From positions 124,001 to 188,000 of the forward strand of contig NZ_SRLH01000009.1 of NCBI RefSeq assembly GCF_004745595.1: a DNA stretch of 64,000 nucleotides, read 5' to 3'. This document shows, one piece after another, positions 1 through 8,904 of the stretch. Each line of letters starts with the position of its first letter. Position 1 is the first letter of the stretch. The position numbers were made by a program, and so were the translations under genes. The notes below the pieces were generated by a model, which saw only the letters and a list, made by a program, of their open reading frames with translations, was not told the DNA's origin and searched no databases. This stretch comes from Flavobacterium humi. Lineage in GTDB: Bacteria > Bacteroidota > Bacteroidia > Flavobacteriales > Flavobacteriaceae.

Positions 1-413
1 GCGATGAAGAAATTATCGAAGCCTTGAAGATCGCCAACGCCTATGAATTTGTAAAAACCCTGCCTTTAGGCATTGAAACCAATATTGGGGATTCCGGGAA
101 TAAACTCTCCGGAGGGCAAAAACAACGTTTGTCCATTGCCCGTGCGGTGCTAAAAAACCCACCTATCATGATTTTGGACGAAGCCACTTCCGCATTGGAC
201 ACCGAAAGCGAGAAATTTGTCCAGGTAGCCTTGGAAAACATGATGCAGAACAGGACTTCCATTGTGATTGCCCACCGTCTTTCGACGATCCAGAAAGCAG
301 ACAAGATCATTGTGATGCAAAGAGGTGAAATTGTAGAACAAGGAACGCACGAAGAACTTTTGGCCTTAAGGGGAACCTACCATAAATTGGTCATGATGCA
401 ATCTTTCGAATAA
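1..413 (+). CDS. ABC exporter, ATP-binding C-terminal part (partial)
   Basis: This is the 3' end of an ABC transporter whose start lies left of the window. The frame is open from base 3. Visible motifs are the ABC signature [14 protein letters not shown], Walker B with following D-loop ([11 protein letters not shown]) and the H-loop (IVIAHRLST). The spacing and the [10 protein letters not shown] tail fit the MsbA/MdlB type with a fused membrane domain, which would export lipid or drug across the inner membrane. The membrane half is not visible, so the substrate is unknown. A strong terminator follows. Confidence 0.9.
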   Translation, partial: DEEIIEALKIANAYEFVKTLPLGIETNIGDSGNKLSGGQKQRLSIARAVLKNPPIMILDEATSALDTESEKFVQVALENMMQNRTSIVIAHRLSTIQKADKIIVMQRGEIVEQGTHEELLALRGTYHKLVMMQSFE

Positions 414-433
414 ACTTCGGACCACATAAACCT

Positions 434-477
434 AAAAAATGCCCTTGTTTCTATCATTAAAACAAGGGCATTTTTTT
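434..477 (+). terminator. Rho-independent terminator after the ABC exporter
   Basis: The inverted repeat AATGCCCTTGTTT / AAACAAGGGCATT is followed by a T run. It lies 20 bases after the exporter stop and can also work for the convergent lipoprotein gene because the stem is flanked by A and T runs. Confidence 0.85.
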
Positions 478-544
478 ATTTAAGGTAGTAAAGAGAATGA
501 GATTTTTTGGATTGGACAATTCCAAAGGAAAACAATTCAAACTA

Positions 545-1258
545 TTAAATAGGAGCGTAATCTTCCACCAGCCAATCTTTTGAAAGAAGGTTCACATAGT
601 GGTAATGTACTTTGTCGTTTTTGTCGAAGGCCCCATTTTTATTGATATCTTCAATGGTCCTGAAGTACAGCCTGTTTTGGGCTTCCACGATATTCCAATC
701 AATCAGTTCCTGGAGTTCACCGGAAAGCTTGGTGAATTTCGCACCGCTAAACTCACTGATATATAATGATTTTATATCGTTTACGTCAATTTTTCCGTCC
801 TTATTGGTATCGGAATCCACCAAGGAATACACCAGAATCTGTCTTTTGGTTTTGGCTGCGATGGTGTTTAAAAAAGTAGCCGTCTGAATCTGTATGTTCT
901 TATCGGTTAGCGGCCGTAAGGCGGTAGAATCTATATGCTGGAATTTGATGTTCTCAAAATACCCGGTAAGTTCAAACCGGTTGTAATTGGACAAGGCATA
1001 ACTTACCGAATTGGTTTTACTCGAGCCGTAACTTCCGTTTACTTCCGAAACTCGGACATCGCCAATGGCATGGAGCAAATATTTAGTCCCTTCCATGTGG
1101 ATTGGCAAATCGGCGATTTCTATTTCTTCCGCAGCTTTCTTGATGGGTTCGGCCACTGTTTTGGAATCTTCATAAATTACCTTTGGTTTCTCCTGGTTCT
1201 GGCAACCGGCCGCCAAGATCAACAACGAAGAAGCAATATATAGCTGGATTTTTTTCAT
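545..1258 (-). CDS. Lipoprotein with two EF-hand-like loops
   Basis: A 237-residue hypothetical lipoprotein. The signal peptide ends in a lipobox LAAG-C19, so it should be lipidated and exported. Two Asp/Asn-rich loops, D148 to D161 (DTNKDGKIDVND) and D204 to D215 (DINKNGAFDKND), look like EF-hand or dockerin-type calcium loops. The rest is not recognised. A -7 promoter box (TATATTTG) lies on the minus strand at 1275-1282, giving only about 10 bases of leader. It follows the TonB receptor gene by 36 bases in the same direction and may be partly co-transcribed. Function is unknown; calcium binding is an inference. Confidence 0.75.
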   Translation of the reverse strand: MKKIQLYIASSLLILAAGCQNQEKPKVIYEDSKTVAEPIKKAAEEIEIADLPIHMEGTKYLLHAIGDVRVSEVNGSYGSSKTNSVSYALSNYNRFELTGYFENIKFQHIDSTALRPLTDKNIQIQTATFLNTIAAKTKRQILVYSLVDSDTNKDGKIDVNDIKSLYISEFSGAKFTKLSGELQELIDWNIVEAQNRLYFRTIEDINKNGAFDKNDKVHYHYVNLLSKDWLVEDYAPI

Positions 1259-1294
1259 GAGTCAGAATTTATATCAAATATAGGACTTTTTGAT

Positions 1295-3754
1295 TTACAA
1301 CTTCATATTCAGTTTTAAACTAAAAACACGGGTCGTCAAATAATTAGGCACCCCGTACTGGGATTTTGTATACACATCCCGAACCCATGTATTGGTAATG
1401 GCGTTCTGATTGTTGAACAGGTTGAATATTTCCAGCCCTAACGACAGTTCCTTGAATTTTTTCAGCCAGCTTCCTTCTTCCTTGGCCCTTGCCCTATCGG
1501 TGAAAACATATGAAAAACCGGCATCCGCACGACGGTAATCCCGCAAACGCATCTGGTAATCATACGGATCGGCATAGGAAGGAGATCCTCCGGGCAATCC
1601 TGTGTTGTACACCAGGTTCAGGTACATTTTACAAGCCGGGATGTTTGGAATGTAGTCCTGGAACAATATCCCGAATTTCAGCCTCTGATCGGTCGGACGG
1701 GCTATATAGCCTTTGTTTTCGATGTTTTCTTCTGTTTTGAGGTAGCCGAAACTCAGCCAGGATTCTGTTCCCGGGACAAATTCGCCGTTAAGCCTTACAT
1801 CCAAACCTTGTGCATAAGCCTTGGCATTGTTGTCTGCTTCGTACCGGATCCGGACATTGTCCAGTGTATAGGGGTTGACATCGGTTAATGACTTATAATA
1901 AATTTCGGAAACCAATTTGAACGGCCTCTCCCACATCTTGAAACTGTAATCGTTCCCCAAAACAATATGCACGGATTGCTGCGCTTTTACGTTCGGCCTG
2001 ACTTTTCCTTGGGCATCCCTTAATTCCCTGTAAAAAGGAGGCTGATGGTACAATCCGCCCGAAATCCTGAACAGCATGTCCTTTTCCCAATCCGGCTTTA
2101 TGGCAAACTGCGCCCTAGGGCTAAAGGTCGTCTGGCTCTTGCCATCGATATTATCACCGCTTACTTGCCATTGATGTGCCCTTACGCCGATATTGGTAAA
2201 AATATCATTATTCCCCCATCGTAAACGTTTGTTCCATTGGGCATATCCGGAAATCCGGTCTATGGTCGCATAATTGACCGCTCTTAAATTGCTGTAAGGC
2301 ACCAATGGTCCAACGTACGGATTATAAGGTTGTTCGTTGATAGGAATATTGATAATGGGCGGATTCAATGAAAAACCGGCCGAATCAATCACTTCCCATT
2401 CCCGCATCCTGTCCCGGATGTCCTCACGGGTATATTTTATACCCCATTCGATCTGGTTGTCGTCTTTTTTATGCGATCCTTTCACTTCCGCATTGACAAT
2501 CAAAGCATCCAAATCATTCCGGGCATGGCTCAACTGTGAACCGATAGCCTGGGAGAAATTGACATTCCCAAAAGTCTCGGAACCTAAATTGGAATCTACC
2601 TCGCCTAAGCGGTATTGGGCCAAAATATCGAAATATTCCTGCTCCGTGGTGTGGTAAGCCGAACCTATAAATTTTAAATTGAAATTATCATTAACCGTAA
2701 ATATTGATTTGAAAGCCCCGAAAAAAGTGGTATACCTGTCTTTTTCCTGTCCTTCGTACAACACCAAAAGAGCAATCGGCTCACTGATTGTCCCAAAGTT
2801 CGTCTGGCGGCTCAACGGCCTGTAATCGTATTTGTTCTGGGAGATATTCCCCAGGAAACTGAATTGCCATTTCGTGTTTGGCGTAAAAGTGATATACGAT
2901 TGCACATCTGCAAAACGAGGCCTGAAATTGGTTTCCGTTTGCTGGCTGTTTACCAATAAACTGTTGTCGCGGTACCTCACGCCTGTGATTGTGGTCCATT
3001 TCTGGTTGTTTGAAGCCGTTTCAACAGCAAGGCTCCCGCCAAGGAAACTCGCTTCGAGCGAAGCCCCGAATTTAACCGGGCGGCGATAGGTGATATCCAG
3101 CACAGACGATAATTTATCGCCATATTTCGCCTGGAACCCTCCGGCGGAAAAATCTATATTCTGGACCAGGTCGGTATTGGTAAAACTCAATCCTTCCTGC
3201 TGGCCGGAACGGATCAGGAAAGGCCGGTACACTTCAATTTCGTTCACATACACCAGGTTTTCGTCATAATTCCCCCCACGGACTGCATATTGTGTACTCA
3301 GCTCATTGTTGAAATTGACGCCGGGCAGCGTTTTAAGGATGTTTTCCACACCGGCATTGGCACCGGGAATCAGCCGGACGGTTTTAGGGGAAATCGTTGT
3401 CACGCCCTCTACCCTTTTGTTCCTGTTGTTTGTAATGACCACTTCGCCTATCTGCTCTACATTGCTTTTCAGGACAATATTGAATTCGTAATCTTCATTG
3501 GGCTTTAATTCCAGGGTGACCACGGCGGCCTTAAGCGAAACGTGGGAAAATTTCAGGTTCGATTTTACCTTGGCCGGAATGTTGAGCAGGTAAAAACCAT
3601 TGGCGTTCGTAGTGGTTTTATTGTCTTGGAAGGAAACATTGGCGTTTTCGACCGGCTGGTTGTTCTCATCCAGGACAATTCCTTTGACCCTTGCCGTCTG
3701 GGCAAATGAAAAGAACGAAAAAACGAAAAATAATAAGGTGAATTTGGTTTTCAA
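1295..3754 (-). CDS. TonB-dependent outer-membrane receptor
   Basis: An 819-residue TonB-dependent receptor. It has a signal peptide (MKTKFTLLFFVFSFFSFAQ), a carboxypeptidase-regulatory-like domain at about 22-100, a plug domain at about 115-225 (LKTLPGVNFNN, YAVRGGNYDENLVYVNE) and a C-terminal beta-barrel ending in an aromatic/hydrophobic strand (FSLKLNMKL). Such receptors import large ligands across the outer membrane using TonB energy. No SusD partner is next to it, so it is not a standard polysaccharide locus. It starts 5 bases after the M23 peptidase and is probably translated from the same mRNA. The ligand is unknown. Confidence 0.92.
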   Translation of the reverse strand: MKTKFTLLFFVFSFFSFAQTARVKGIVLDENNQPVENANVSFQDNKTTTNANGFYLLNIPAKVKSNLKFSHVSLKAAVVTLELKPNEDYEFNIVLKSNVEQIGEVVITNNRNKRVEGVTTISPKTVRLIPGANAGVENILKTLPGVNFNNELSTQYAVRGGNYDENLVYVNEIEVYRPFLIRSGQQEGLSFTNTDLVQNIDFSAGGFQAKYGDKLSSVLDITYRRPVKFGASLEASFLGGSLAVETASNNQKWTTITGVRYRDNSLLVNSQQTETNFRPRFADVQSYITFTPNTKWQFSFLGNISQNKYDYRPLSRQTNFGTISEPIALLVLYEGQEKDRYTTFFGAFKSIFTVNDNFNLKFIGSAYHTTEQEYFDILAQYRLGEVDSNLGSETFGNVNFSQAIGSQLSHARNDLDALIVNAEVKGSHKKDDNQIEWGIKYTREDIRDRMREWEVIDSAGFSLNPPIINIPINEQPYNPYVGPLVPYSNLRAVNYATIDRISGYAQWNKRLRWGNNDIFTNIGVRAHQWQVSGDNIDGKSQTTFSPRAQFAIKPDWEKDMLFRISGGLYHQPPFYRELRDAQGKVRPNVKAQQSVHIVLGNDYSFKMWERPFKLVSEIYYKSLTDVNPYTLDNVRIRYEADNNAKAYAQGLDVRLNGEFVPGTESWLSFGYLKTEENIENKGYIARPTDQRLKFGILFQDYIPNIPACKMYLNLVYNTGLPGGSPSYADPYDYQMRLRDYRRADAGFSYVFTDRARAKEEGSWLKKFKELSLGLEIFNLFNNQNAITNTWVRDVYTKSQYGVPNYLTTRVFSLKLNMKL

Positions 3755-3759
3755 GATAG

Positions 3760-5460
3760 TTATTTTGTTTTAAAAAAATATGATTCAAATGTAGTAGAAT
3801 TTCCTAAATTATCTGTAACAATAATTTTAAAATCATTCCGGCCGTCATCAAAAACAGCATCGGAAAAATTATGGGTTAGCCTATGGGTCTTGGTTTCATA
3901 CTCCATCAGGATCCATTTTCCGTTGAGATACGCATTGTATTCCTTAATCCCCGAGAGATCGTCATAAATGGAAACCTTAAGCGTTTTCTGCTTATCGAGC
4001 GTATCGCCTTCCTTAAAACTGGCCTGGTATATTTTGGGCGCCACCGTATCTTTCATCAAAAAGAATTTCCCCAGGCTTTTGGTCTTAATGGAAAACAGGC
4101 TGTCTTTTTTATACGTTGTCCGGTAGGTTGCTTTTCCGTCATCAAGGTTGGCTATAAACATTTTTGCCCTTTCCGCTTCCGGTATTTTGGAAACGTCAAA
4201 AGTAATGGTCATGTTTTCCAGCACGGCTACGGAATCATCATGCAGGAACAGTTCGTTATCCTTTACGTCGAAATCCAGGAAAAAATCCTCTTCAAAAGTA
4301 TAAGCCGGGATAAACACCGAAATACCGTCTTTGGCATAACTGTTGTCAATCCTTGATTTTAGGAAATACCCGGGTTTCATGGTTTTTTCTTTTTGGATTA
4401 CCGGCAATTTCGCATACGAGATTGGCACATTGATAACCGTACTGTTTCCGTTGAAATCCCGCACGACAATTTTATACGTTAGGGAAAAATTGGAAAAAAC
4501 ACTGATAATCCCGTCGTTTTTAGTCTCTTTCATGATGCTGTTAGCATAATGCGCGCCTACAAACAATTTCTGGTACCGCTGCTTTTGGGCCTGGTACCGC
4601 GGATAATCGATAAAAGTATTGACGTATTTGGTTTCATCGAAAGAAAAAGTCTCAAACTCAAACCCGAAATACGGCAATCCGTTCAGGAACGTATCGATTT
4701 CGAATATCCCGTTTTTACCATAATTGAAATCCGAAGTATCGTAAGCATTGATCCCAAAAGCCAGTTTGCCGCAAGCCGCCACCTGCTCCGCCAGGTAACT
4801 TCCGTCGCTTTGCAGCGAAAGGCTGATAAAAACAGGCCTGGAAGAATTATTCACCTGCGAGGAATCGCCTATCGGATAGGCCAAAAGCCCTGTAACCTGT
4901 GGCGCTTTGGTATCTTTTATTTTAGCATCGAAACCAAAAAAAAGCGGGTTGATTATTTTTTCCGTTTTGGTGTCCCGGAATTCAAAATGCAGGTGCGGGC
5001 CTCCGGAACTTCCTGTATTCCCGGAATAGGCAATGAGTTCGCCTTTTTTGATCGGGAATTCATCCGGTTTGGGGTATAATTCAATCTCAAAACTCTTCCT
5101 GGCATATTGCTGCTCGTTCATCATTTTCTGGAGGGAAGGGCTGTACGACTGCAAATGGGCATATACGGTCGTGAATCCGTTCGGGTGGTCAATATAAATG
5201 GATTTGCCGTAACCTCCGGTTGCTATCTTAATCCTCGAAACAAACCCGTCTGCGCTGGCATATATCGGAATGCCTTCTCTTTTTTCCGTCCGGAAATCAA
5301 GGCCGGAATGGAAGTGATTGGGCCTCAATTCCCCAAAAGAACCCGCCAGCGAAAGCGGAATGTCCATAGGCGAACGAAAGTAATCTTTAGGGTATTTGTC
5401 TTGAGCTAAAACGGAGTGGATACATAATAAGGCGGCGACTAAAAATCTCATACAATACAT
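3760..5460 (-). CDS. M23 family metallopeptidase, exported
   Basis: A 566-residue envelope peptidase. The LytM/M23 zinc domain sits at the N-terminal end: H51-x3-D55 (HFHSGLDFR), the conserved H102 (AHLQ) and H156-x-H158 (GPHLHFEF). A signal peptide ending in VLAQ precedes it. The remaining 400 residues look beta-rich (Ig-like) and are of unknown role. It probably cleaves peptidoglycan cross-links or another periplasmic peptide. ATG at 5460 is used here, but the third codon further in (5451, MRFLVAALL) gives a cleaner signal peptide. It is first in an operon with the TonB receptor. Confidence 0.88.
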   Translation of the reverse strand: MYCMRFLVAALLCIHSVLAQDKYPKDYFRSPMDIPLSLAGSFGELRPNHFHSGLDFRTEKREGIPIYASADGFVSRIKIATGGYGKSIYIDHPNGFTTVYAHLQSYSPSLQKMMNEQQYARKSFEIELYPKPDEFPIKKGELIAYSGNTGSSGGPHLHFEFRDTKTEKIINPLFFGFDAKIKDTKAPQVTGLLAYPIGDSSQVNNSSRPVFISLSLQSDGSYLAEQVAACGKLAFGINAYDTSDFNYGKNGIFEIDTFLNGLPYFGFEFETFSFDETKYVNTFIDYPRYQAQKQRYQKLFVGAHYANSIMKETKNDGIISVFSNFSLTYKIVVRDFNGNSTVINVPISYAKLPVIQKEKTMKPGYFLKSRIDNSYAKDGISVFIPAYTFEEDFFLDFDVKDNELFLHDDSVAVLENMTITFDVSKIPEAERAKMFIANLDDGKATYRTTYKKDSLFSIKTKSLGKFFLMKDTVAPKIYQASFKEGDTLDKQKTLKVSIYDDLSGIKEYNAYLNGKWILMEYETKTHRLTHNFSDAVFDDGRNDFKIIVTDNLGNSTTFESYFFKTK

Positions 5461-5579
5461 TTTGCGCTAATATAGCGAAAAATTCTACAAAAGCGGTTTC
5501 GAAAAAAGATTGATAACAGTAACATTTTAAATCAATTGAGGACTAAAATTGATAAAATTTATTTTTTTTTTCAAAGTTA

Positions 5580-5610
5580 TTGTTATAATTGAATAGGAAT
5601 ATTAACTTTG
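5580..5610 (+). promoter_or_regulatory. Bacteroidota-type promoter of the coiled-coil/zapA operon
   Basis: TTG at 5580-5582 and TAACTTTG at 5603-5610, spaced by 20 bases, match the Bacteroidota primary-sigma consensus TTG-N19-21-TAnnTTTG. Transcription should begin near 5617, about 20 bases before the first start codon. Confidence 0.7.
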
Positions 5611-5638
5611 TGAAGTTATGTAATGAATTTTTATTGGA

Positions 5639-5929
5639 ATGAGCGAGATTGGTGGAATAGTTGATTCTCTTGAAGTTAGATTTCAAAGGCTTTTCAAAAA
5701 AATGGAGAGTTTACAACAGGCAAACCACGAATTGGCGGTGAAGTTGGAGGAATCTGATGCGGTTATAGAAAATCAGAACCAGGAAATTAAAAATTTAAGG
5801 TCCAATTTCGACTCTATAAAAATTACAAATTCATTACTTGGTAGTGACGAATATAAACGAGATACGAAACAAAAAATAAATTCATTAATTCGGGAAATAG
5901 ATTATTGTATTGCACAACTTTCTGATTAG
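5639..5929 (+). CDS. Small coiled-coil protein upstream of zapA
   Basis: A 96-residue, highly charged protein, almost all predicted coiled coil (residues about 8-60, with leucine and glutamate heptads), with a helical C-terminus. No family is recognised with certainty. It lies 8 bases before zapA under a shared promoter, so a role in cell division next to ZapA is plausible. Size and coiled-coil nature recall ZapB, but sequence similarity to ZapB is not evident by eye. The start at 5639 sits about 20 bases after the expected transcription start. Confidence 0.75.
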   Translation: MSEIGGIVDSLEVRFQRLFKKMESLQQANHELAVKLEESDAVIENQNQEIKNLRSNFDSIKITNSLLGSDEYKRDTKQKINSLIREIDYCIAQLSD

Positions 5930-5937
5930 AAAGCATA

Positions 5938-6231
5938 ATGAGTGAAAAACTAAAAATAAAAATATCAATTGCAGACCGGGTTTACCCGTTAACAGTCGAT
6001 CCGAGCCAGGAAGAAGGCCTTCGAAGCGCTTCCAAGAAGATCGATGCAATGATCAAACAGTTTGAACAGAATTATGCCGTCCGTGACAAACAGGACGTTT
6101 TGGCGATGTGTGCGCTGCAGTTTGCTTCCCAGGTGGAACAAAAACAGATCGATAAGTCGACCATTGAGGAAACGGCGCGGTTGAAGCTTGAAAAACTGAA
6201 TGAATTATTAGGGGAATATCTGGATCAATAA
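5938..6231 (+). CDS. zapA: Cell division protein ZapA
   Basis: A 97-residue ZapA-like protein. The N-terminal part (KIKISIADRVYPLTVDPSQEEGLRSASKKIDAMIKQF) matches the ZapA globular domain, followed by the long C-terminal helix used for dimer and tetramer formation. ZapA bundles FtsZ filaments at the division ring in the cytoplasm. It is the second gene of the operon with the coiled-coil protein. A 6S-like RNA and rny follow. In E. coli, too, the 6S RNA gene lies directly after zapA. Confidence 0.88.
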   Translation: MSEKLKIKISIADRVYPLTVDPSQEEGLRSASKKIDAMIKQFEQNYAVRDKQDVLAMCALQFASQVEQKQIDKSTIEETARLKLEKLNELLGEYLDQ

Positions 6232-6260
6232 CAACGTTCTTAACATACACTAAAATACTA

Positions 6261-6417
6261 CCTACATTAGTACTTATTTGATAAACTCAACACTAACAAA
6301 TTAAAATGAGCGAATCATCACAACTATAGCAGGCCTTTCAGTAGGAAGCTTGAACTGTGAGTTAGCTCAAAACTTGTCGATACGAGTTTATGCAATTCTC
6401 CTAATGTAGGTTTTTTT
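6261..6417 (+). ncRNA. ssrS: Probable 6S RNA
   Basis: The 157-base gap between zapA and rny folds into a long rod. The closing stem CCTACATTAG (6261-6270) pairs with CTAATGTAGG (6401-6410). A second stem ATAAACTC (6281-6288) pairs with GAGTTTAT (6384-6391). After a large A-rich central bubble, TGAGC (6307-6311) pairs with GCTCA (6365-6369) and TCACA (6318-6322) pairs with TGTGA (6356-6360). A run of seven T follows the closing stem and serves as terminator. A central bubble in a rod and a location after zapA are the hallmarks of 6S RNA, which binds RNA polymerase as a promoter mimic. No covariance model was run. Confidence 0.75.
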
Positions 6418-6441
6418 ATACTTTAAACATAGAAAACAAAC

Positions 6442-8004
6442 ATGGACATTTTAACAATAATTATTGGAATAGCAATAGGAATGGCAGGCGGTTTTGGAAT
6501 TGCAAAATTCCTGGAAAAAAGCAATGTTTCCAATTTAATTAAAAACGCAAAAAAAGAAGCCTCTTCCATTTTAAAAGACGCCAATCTTGAAGCGGAAAAC
6601 ATCAAGAAAGATAAAATCCTGCAAGCCAAGGAAAAATTTATCGAACTGAAATCGGAACACGAGCAGGTAATCCTTTCCCGCGACCGCAAAGTAGCGGAAG
6701 TGGAAAAAAGGGTGCGCGACAAAGAATCACAGGTTTCCAACGAATTGGCCAAAGCCAAAAAAGTAAACGATGATTTTGAGGCGAAAACCAACGAATACCA
6801 GGCAAAAATCGAATCGCTGGAAAAGAAAAGCGCAGAGATTGACAAAATGCACAAAAGCCAGGTGGAACAGCTGGAGGTTATTTCAGGCCTTTCAGCGGAA
6901 GATGCTAAAAACCAATTGGTAGAAAGCCTAAAAGCCGAAGCCAAAACCAATGCTATGGGCTACATCCAGGAAACTCTGGAGGAAGCCAAACTTACGGCAC
7001 AGCAGGAAGCCAAAAAAATCATCATCAACACGATCCAGCGTGTGGGAACGGAAGAAGCGGTAGAAAACTGCGTTTCTGTTTTCAACATTGAATCCGATGA
7101 CGTAAAAGGACGTATCATTGGCCGCGAAGGCCGTAACATCCGTGCCATTGAAGCCGCTACCGGTGTTGAAATCATTGTAGACGATACGCCTGAGGCGATT
7201 ATCCTTTCCTGTTTTGACCCTGTGAGAAGGGAAATTGCACGATTGGCTCTGCACAAATTAGTAACGGACGGACGTATCCACCCGGCACGAATTGAAGAAG
7301 TAGTGGCCAAAACAACCAAACAGATTGACGATGAAATCATCGAAGTCGGAAAACGTACCGTAATTGATTTGGGAATCCACGGATTGCACCCGGAATTGAT
7401 TAAAGTAGTAGGACGTATGAAATACCGTTCTTCTTACGGACAAAACCTGTTGCAGCACTCGCGTGAAGTATCCAAACTGTGCGGAATTATGGCAGCAGAA
7501 CTGGGATTGAACGTAAAATTGGCCAAAAGAGCCGGTTTATTGCACGATATCGGTAAAGTTCCGGACACGGAAAGCGATTTGCCACACGCACTATTAGGAA
7601 TGCAGTGGGCTGAAAAATACGGTGAAAAAGAAGAGGTTTGCAACGCCATCGGAGCACACCACGATGAGATTGAGATGAAATCATTGCTCTCTCCTATCGT
7701 TCAGGTTTGTGATGCCATTTCAGGAGCAAGACCGGGCGCAAGACGCCAGGTATTGGATTCTTACATCCAGCGTCTGAAAGACTTGGAAGATATCGCTTAC
7801 GGATTCAACGGTGTGAAAAGCGCGTACGCCATCCAGGCCGGAAGGGAATTGCGTGTTATTGTAGAAAGCGAAAAAGTAAGCGACGACAATGCGTCTAACC
7901 TTTCTTTCGAGATCTCGCAAAAAATACAAACAGAAATGACCTACCCTGGCCAGGTGAAAATTACGGTTATCCGAGAGACGAGAGCTGTAAACATTGCCAA
8001 ATAA
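6442..8004 (+). CDS. rny: Ribonuclease Y
   Basis: A 520-residue membrane-anchored endoribonuclease that starts mRNA decay. In order: an N-terminal membrane helix (residues 4-23), a long coiled coil (about 30-165), a KH domain with [12 protein letters not shown] (223-234), and an HD domain with the metal-binding pair H368-D369 in LLHDIGK. Length and layout match the family. It is directly downstream of the 6S RNA. A terminator follows 17 bases after the stop. Confidence 0.96.
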   Translation: MDILTIIIGIAIGMAGGFGIAKFLEKSNVSNLIKNAKKEASSILKDANLEAENIKKDKILQAKEKFIELKSEHEQVILSRDRKVAEVEKRVRDKESQVSNELAKAKKVNDDFEAKTNEYQAKIESLEKKSAEIDKMHKSQVEQLEVISGLSAEDAKNQLVESLKAEAKTNAMGYIQETLEEAKLTAQQEAKKIIINTIQRVGTEEAVENCVSVFNIESDDVKGRIIGREGRNIRAIEAATGVEIIVDDTPEAIILSCFDPVRREIARLALHKLVTDGRIHPARIEEVVAKTTKQIDDEIIEVGKRTVIDLGIHGLHPELIKVVGRMKYRSSYGQNLLQHSREVSKLCGIMAAELGLNVKLAKRAGLLHDIGKVPDTESDLPHALLGMQWAEKYGEKEEVCNAIGAHHDEIEMKSLLSPIVQVCDAISGARPGARRQVLDSYIQRLKDLEDIAYGFNGVKSAYAIQAGRELRVIVESEKVSDDNASNLSFEISQKIQTEMTYPGQVKITVIRETRAVNIAK

Positions 8005-8021
8005 TATACATTTCAGATACT

Positions 8022-8050
8022 AAAAAAGACCGCAGTTGCGGTCTTTTTTT
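8022..8050 (+). terminator. Terminator after rny
   Basis: GACCGCA / TGCGGTC stem with a 2-base loop between an A run and a T run. The symmetry lets it also serve the convergent flavin reductase gene. Confidence 0.85.
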
Positions 8051-8078
8051 ATTTAGTTTCCTTTGCTTTTTCTCTGAT

Positions 8079-8744
8079 TCAACCATTCAACACTACTTCC
8101 CTATCCCGGGTGTTGTACAGGTTTTCGGGTATTTCCGCAAGTGTAGAAGCATGGACTTTGCTGCCCACCGTATAAAACTCCTGGAAACTCATGATCAGCG
8201 GTTTCCATTTGTCCGGATCCACCCGGTTCGGATTGTCCTCAAAAACAATGGACTCGTCCAGGTACACCCTTGTTATTCGCAATTCGACGGTTATGATTTT
8301 GCCGTGTTGGCTTGCATCATCTTCCGCCAATCCGTGGATGGCTTCCACTATGGCTTCCATTTGGACGGCGCATTCCTGCACCCTAAAAGGTTTTACGGTT
8401 TCGGAGGGTACTTTTCCAAATCCGGCCGTTTCAAATTTATGTTCCTCAAAACGATAGCCTTTCATTTTTTTGCCTTCCGGCACAGGATTGGAACCGGTGG
8501 TTTTGGCCAGCCGATTTACTGCTTCGGCCTGGTGTACCGAAGGAAGGTTGACAACGCATTCTTTGGTGCGTATCAGGTTTTGTGCGGTTTGCGATGCCGT
8601 ACCTAGGCCTATGATACATCGCCAGCCTAACCAAAAGACGGAGGATATGGGCGCCAGGTTGCATGTCCCCACAGGGTTTTTAGTGCTTATTAGCGCGACT
8701 GGTGTCCCGAAATACAAAATGGACGGATAACTTTTAGTATGCAT
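8079..8744 (-). CDS. Flavin reductase-like, FMN-binding split-barrel protein
   Basis: About 221 residues of the flavin reductase (DIM6/NTAB) family. The fold signature shows in the N-terminal strand pair (PVALISTKN) and the flavin-contact region NLAPISSVFWLGWRCIIGL, then TAQNLIRTKECVVNLP. Such proteins bind FMN and reduce flavin with NAD(P)H or act as flavoenzymes. The open frame extends to 8819, but the family N-terminus begins at ATG 8744 (MHTKSYPSIL), which is chosen here. It is encoded alone. A hairpin repeat lies 66 bases upstream. Confidence 0.85.
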   Translation of the reverse strand: MHTKSYPSILYFGTPVALISTKNPVGTCNLAPISSVFWLGWRCIIGLGTASQTAQNLIRTKECVVNLPSVHQAEAVNRLAKTTGSNPVPEGKKMKGYRFEEHKFETAGFGKVPSETVKPFRVQECAVQMEAIVEAIHGLAEDDASQHGKIITVELRITRVYLDESIVFEDNPNRVDPDKWKPLIMSFQEFYTVGSKVHASTLAEIPENLYNTRDREVVLNG

Positions 8745-8810
8745 GATTGAGTGTTTTAAGTGACAAAAATCCTGCTTTTTGGTGTGTTGGGAAATCCGGA
8801 AGTTGCGGTG

Positions 8811-8848
8811 TTGTGGCAAAATTGTTTGGGATTATTTTTTTGCCACAG
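8811..8848. repeat. Dispersed hairpin repeat, copy 1
   Basis: TTGTGGCAAAAT... / ...TTTTTTGCCACA, an imperfect inverted repeat of about 38 bases with an AT-rich middle containing TTTGGGATTA. The same element, in the same orientation, recurs at 15642-15722 and 19295-19416. It lies between the flavin reductase and the accessory block that begins at 8905. Confidence 0.75.
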
Positions 8849-8904
8849 CAGAAAACAAGCAGCACAACTTTAGATATTATGACTGTAACCGATTTTGTAT
8901 TTAA

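Noticed and set aside
1..413. ABC exporter as the exporter of the Gly-rich peptide
   Set aside because: It is 11 kb away, belongs to a separate unit and its visible part is of general MsbA type; the C39 domain, if any, would be outside the window.
8745..8819. 25-codon N-terminal extension of the flavin reductase
   Set aside because: Runs into a hairpin repeat and lacks family similarity; ATG 8744 fits better.
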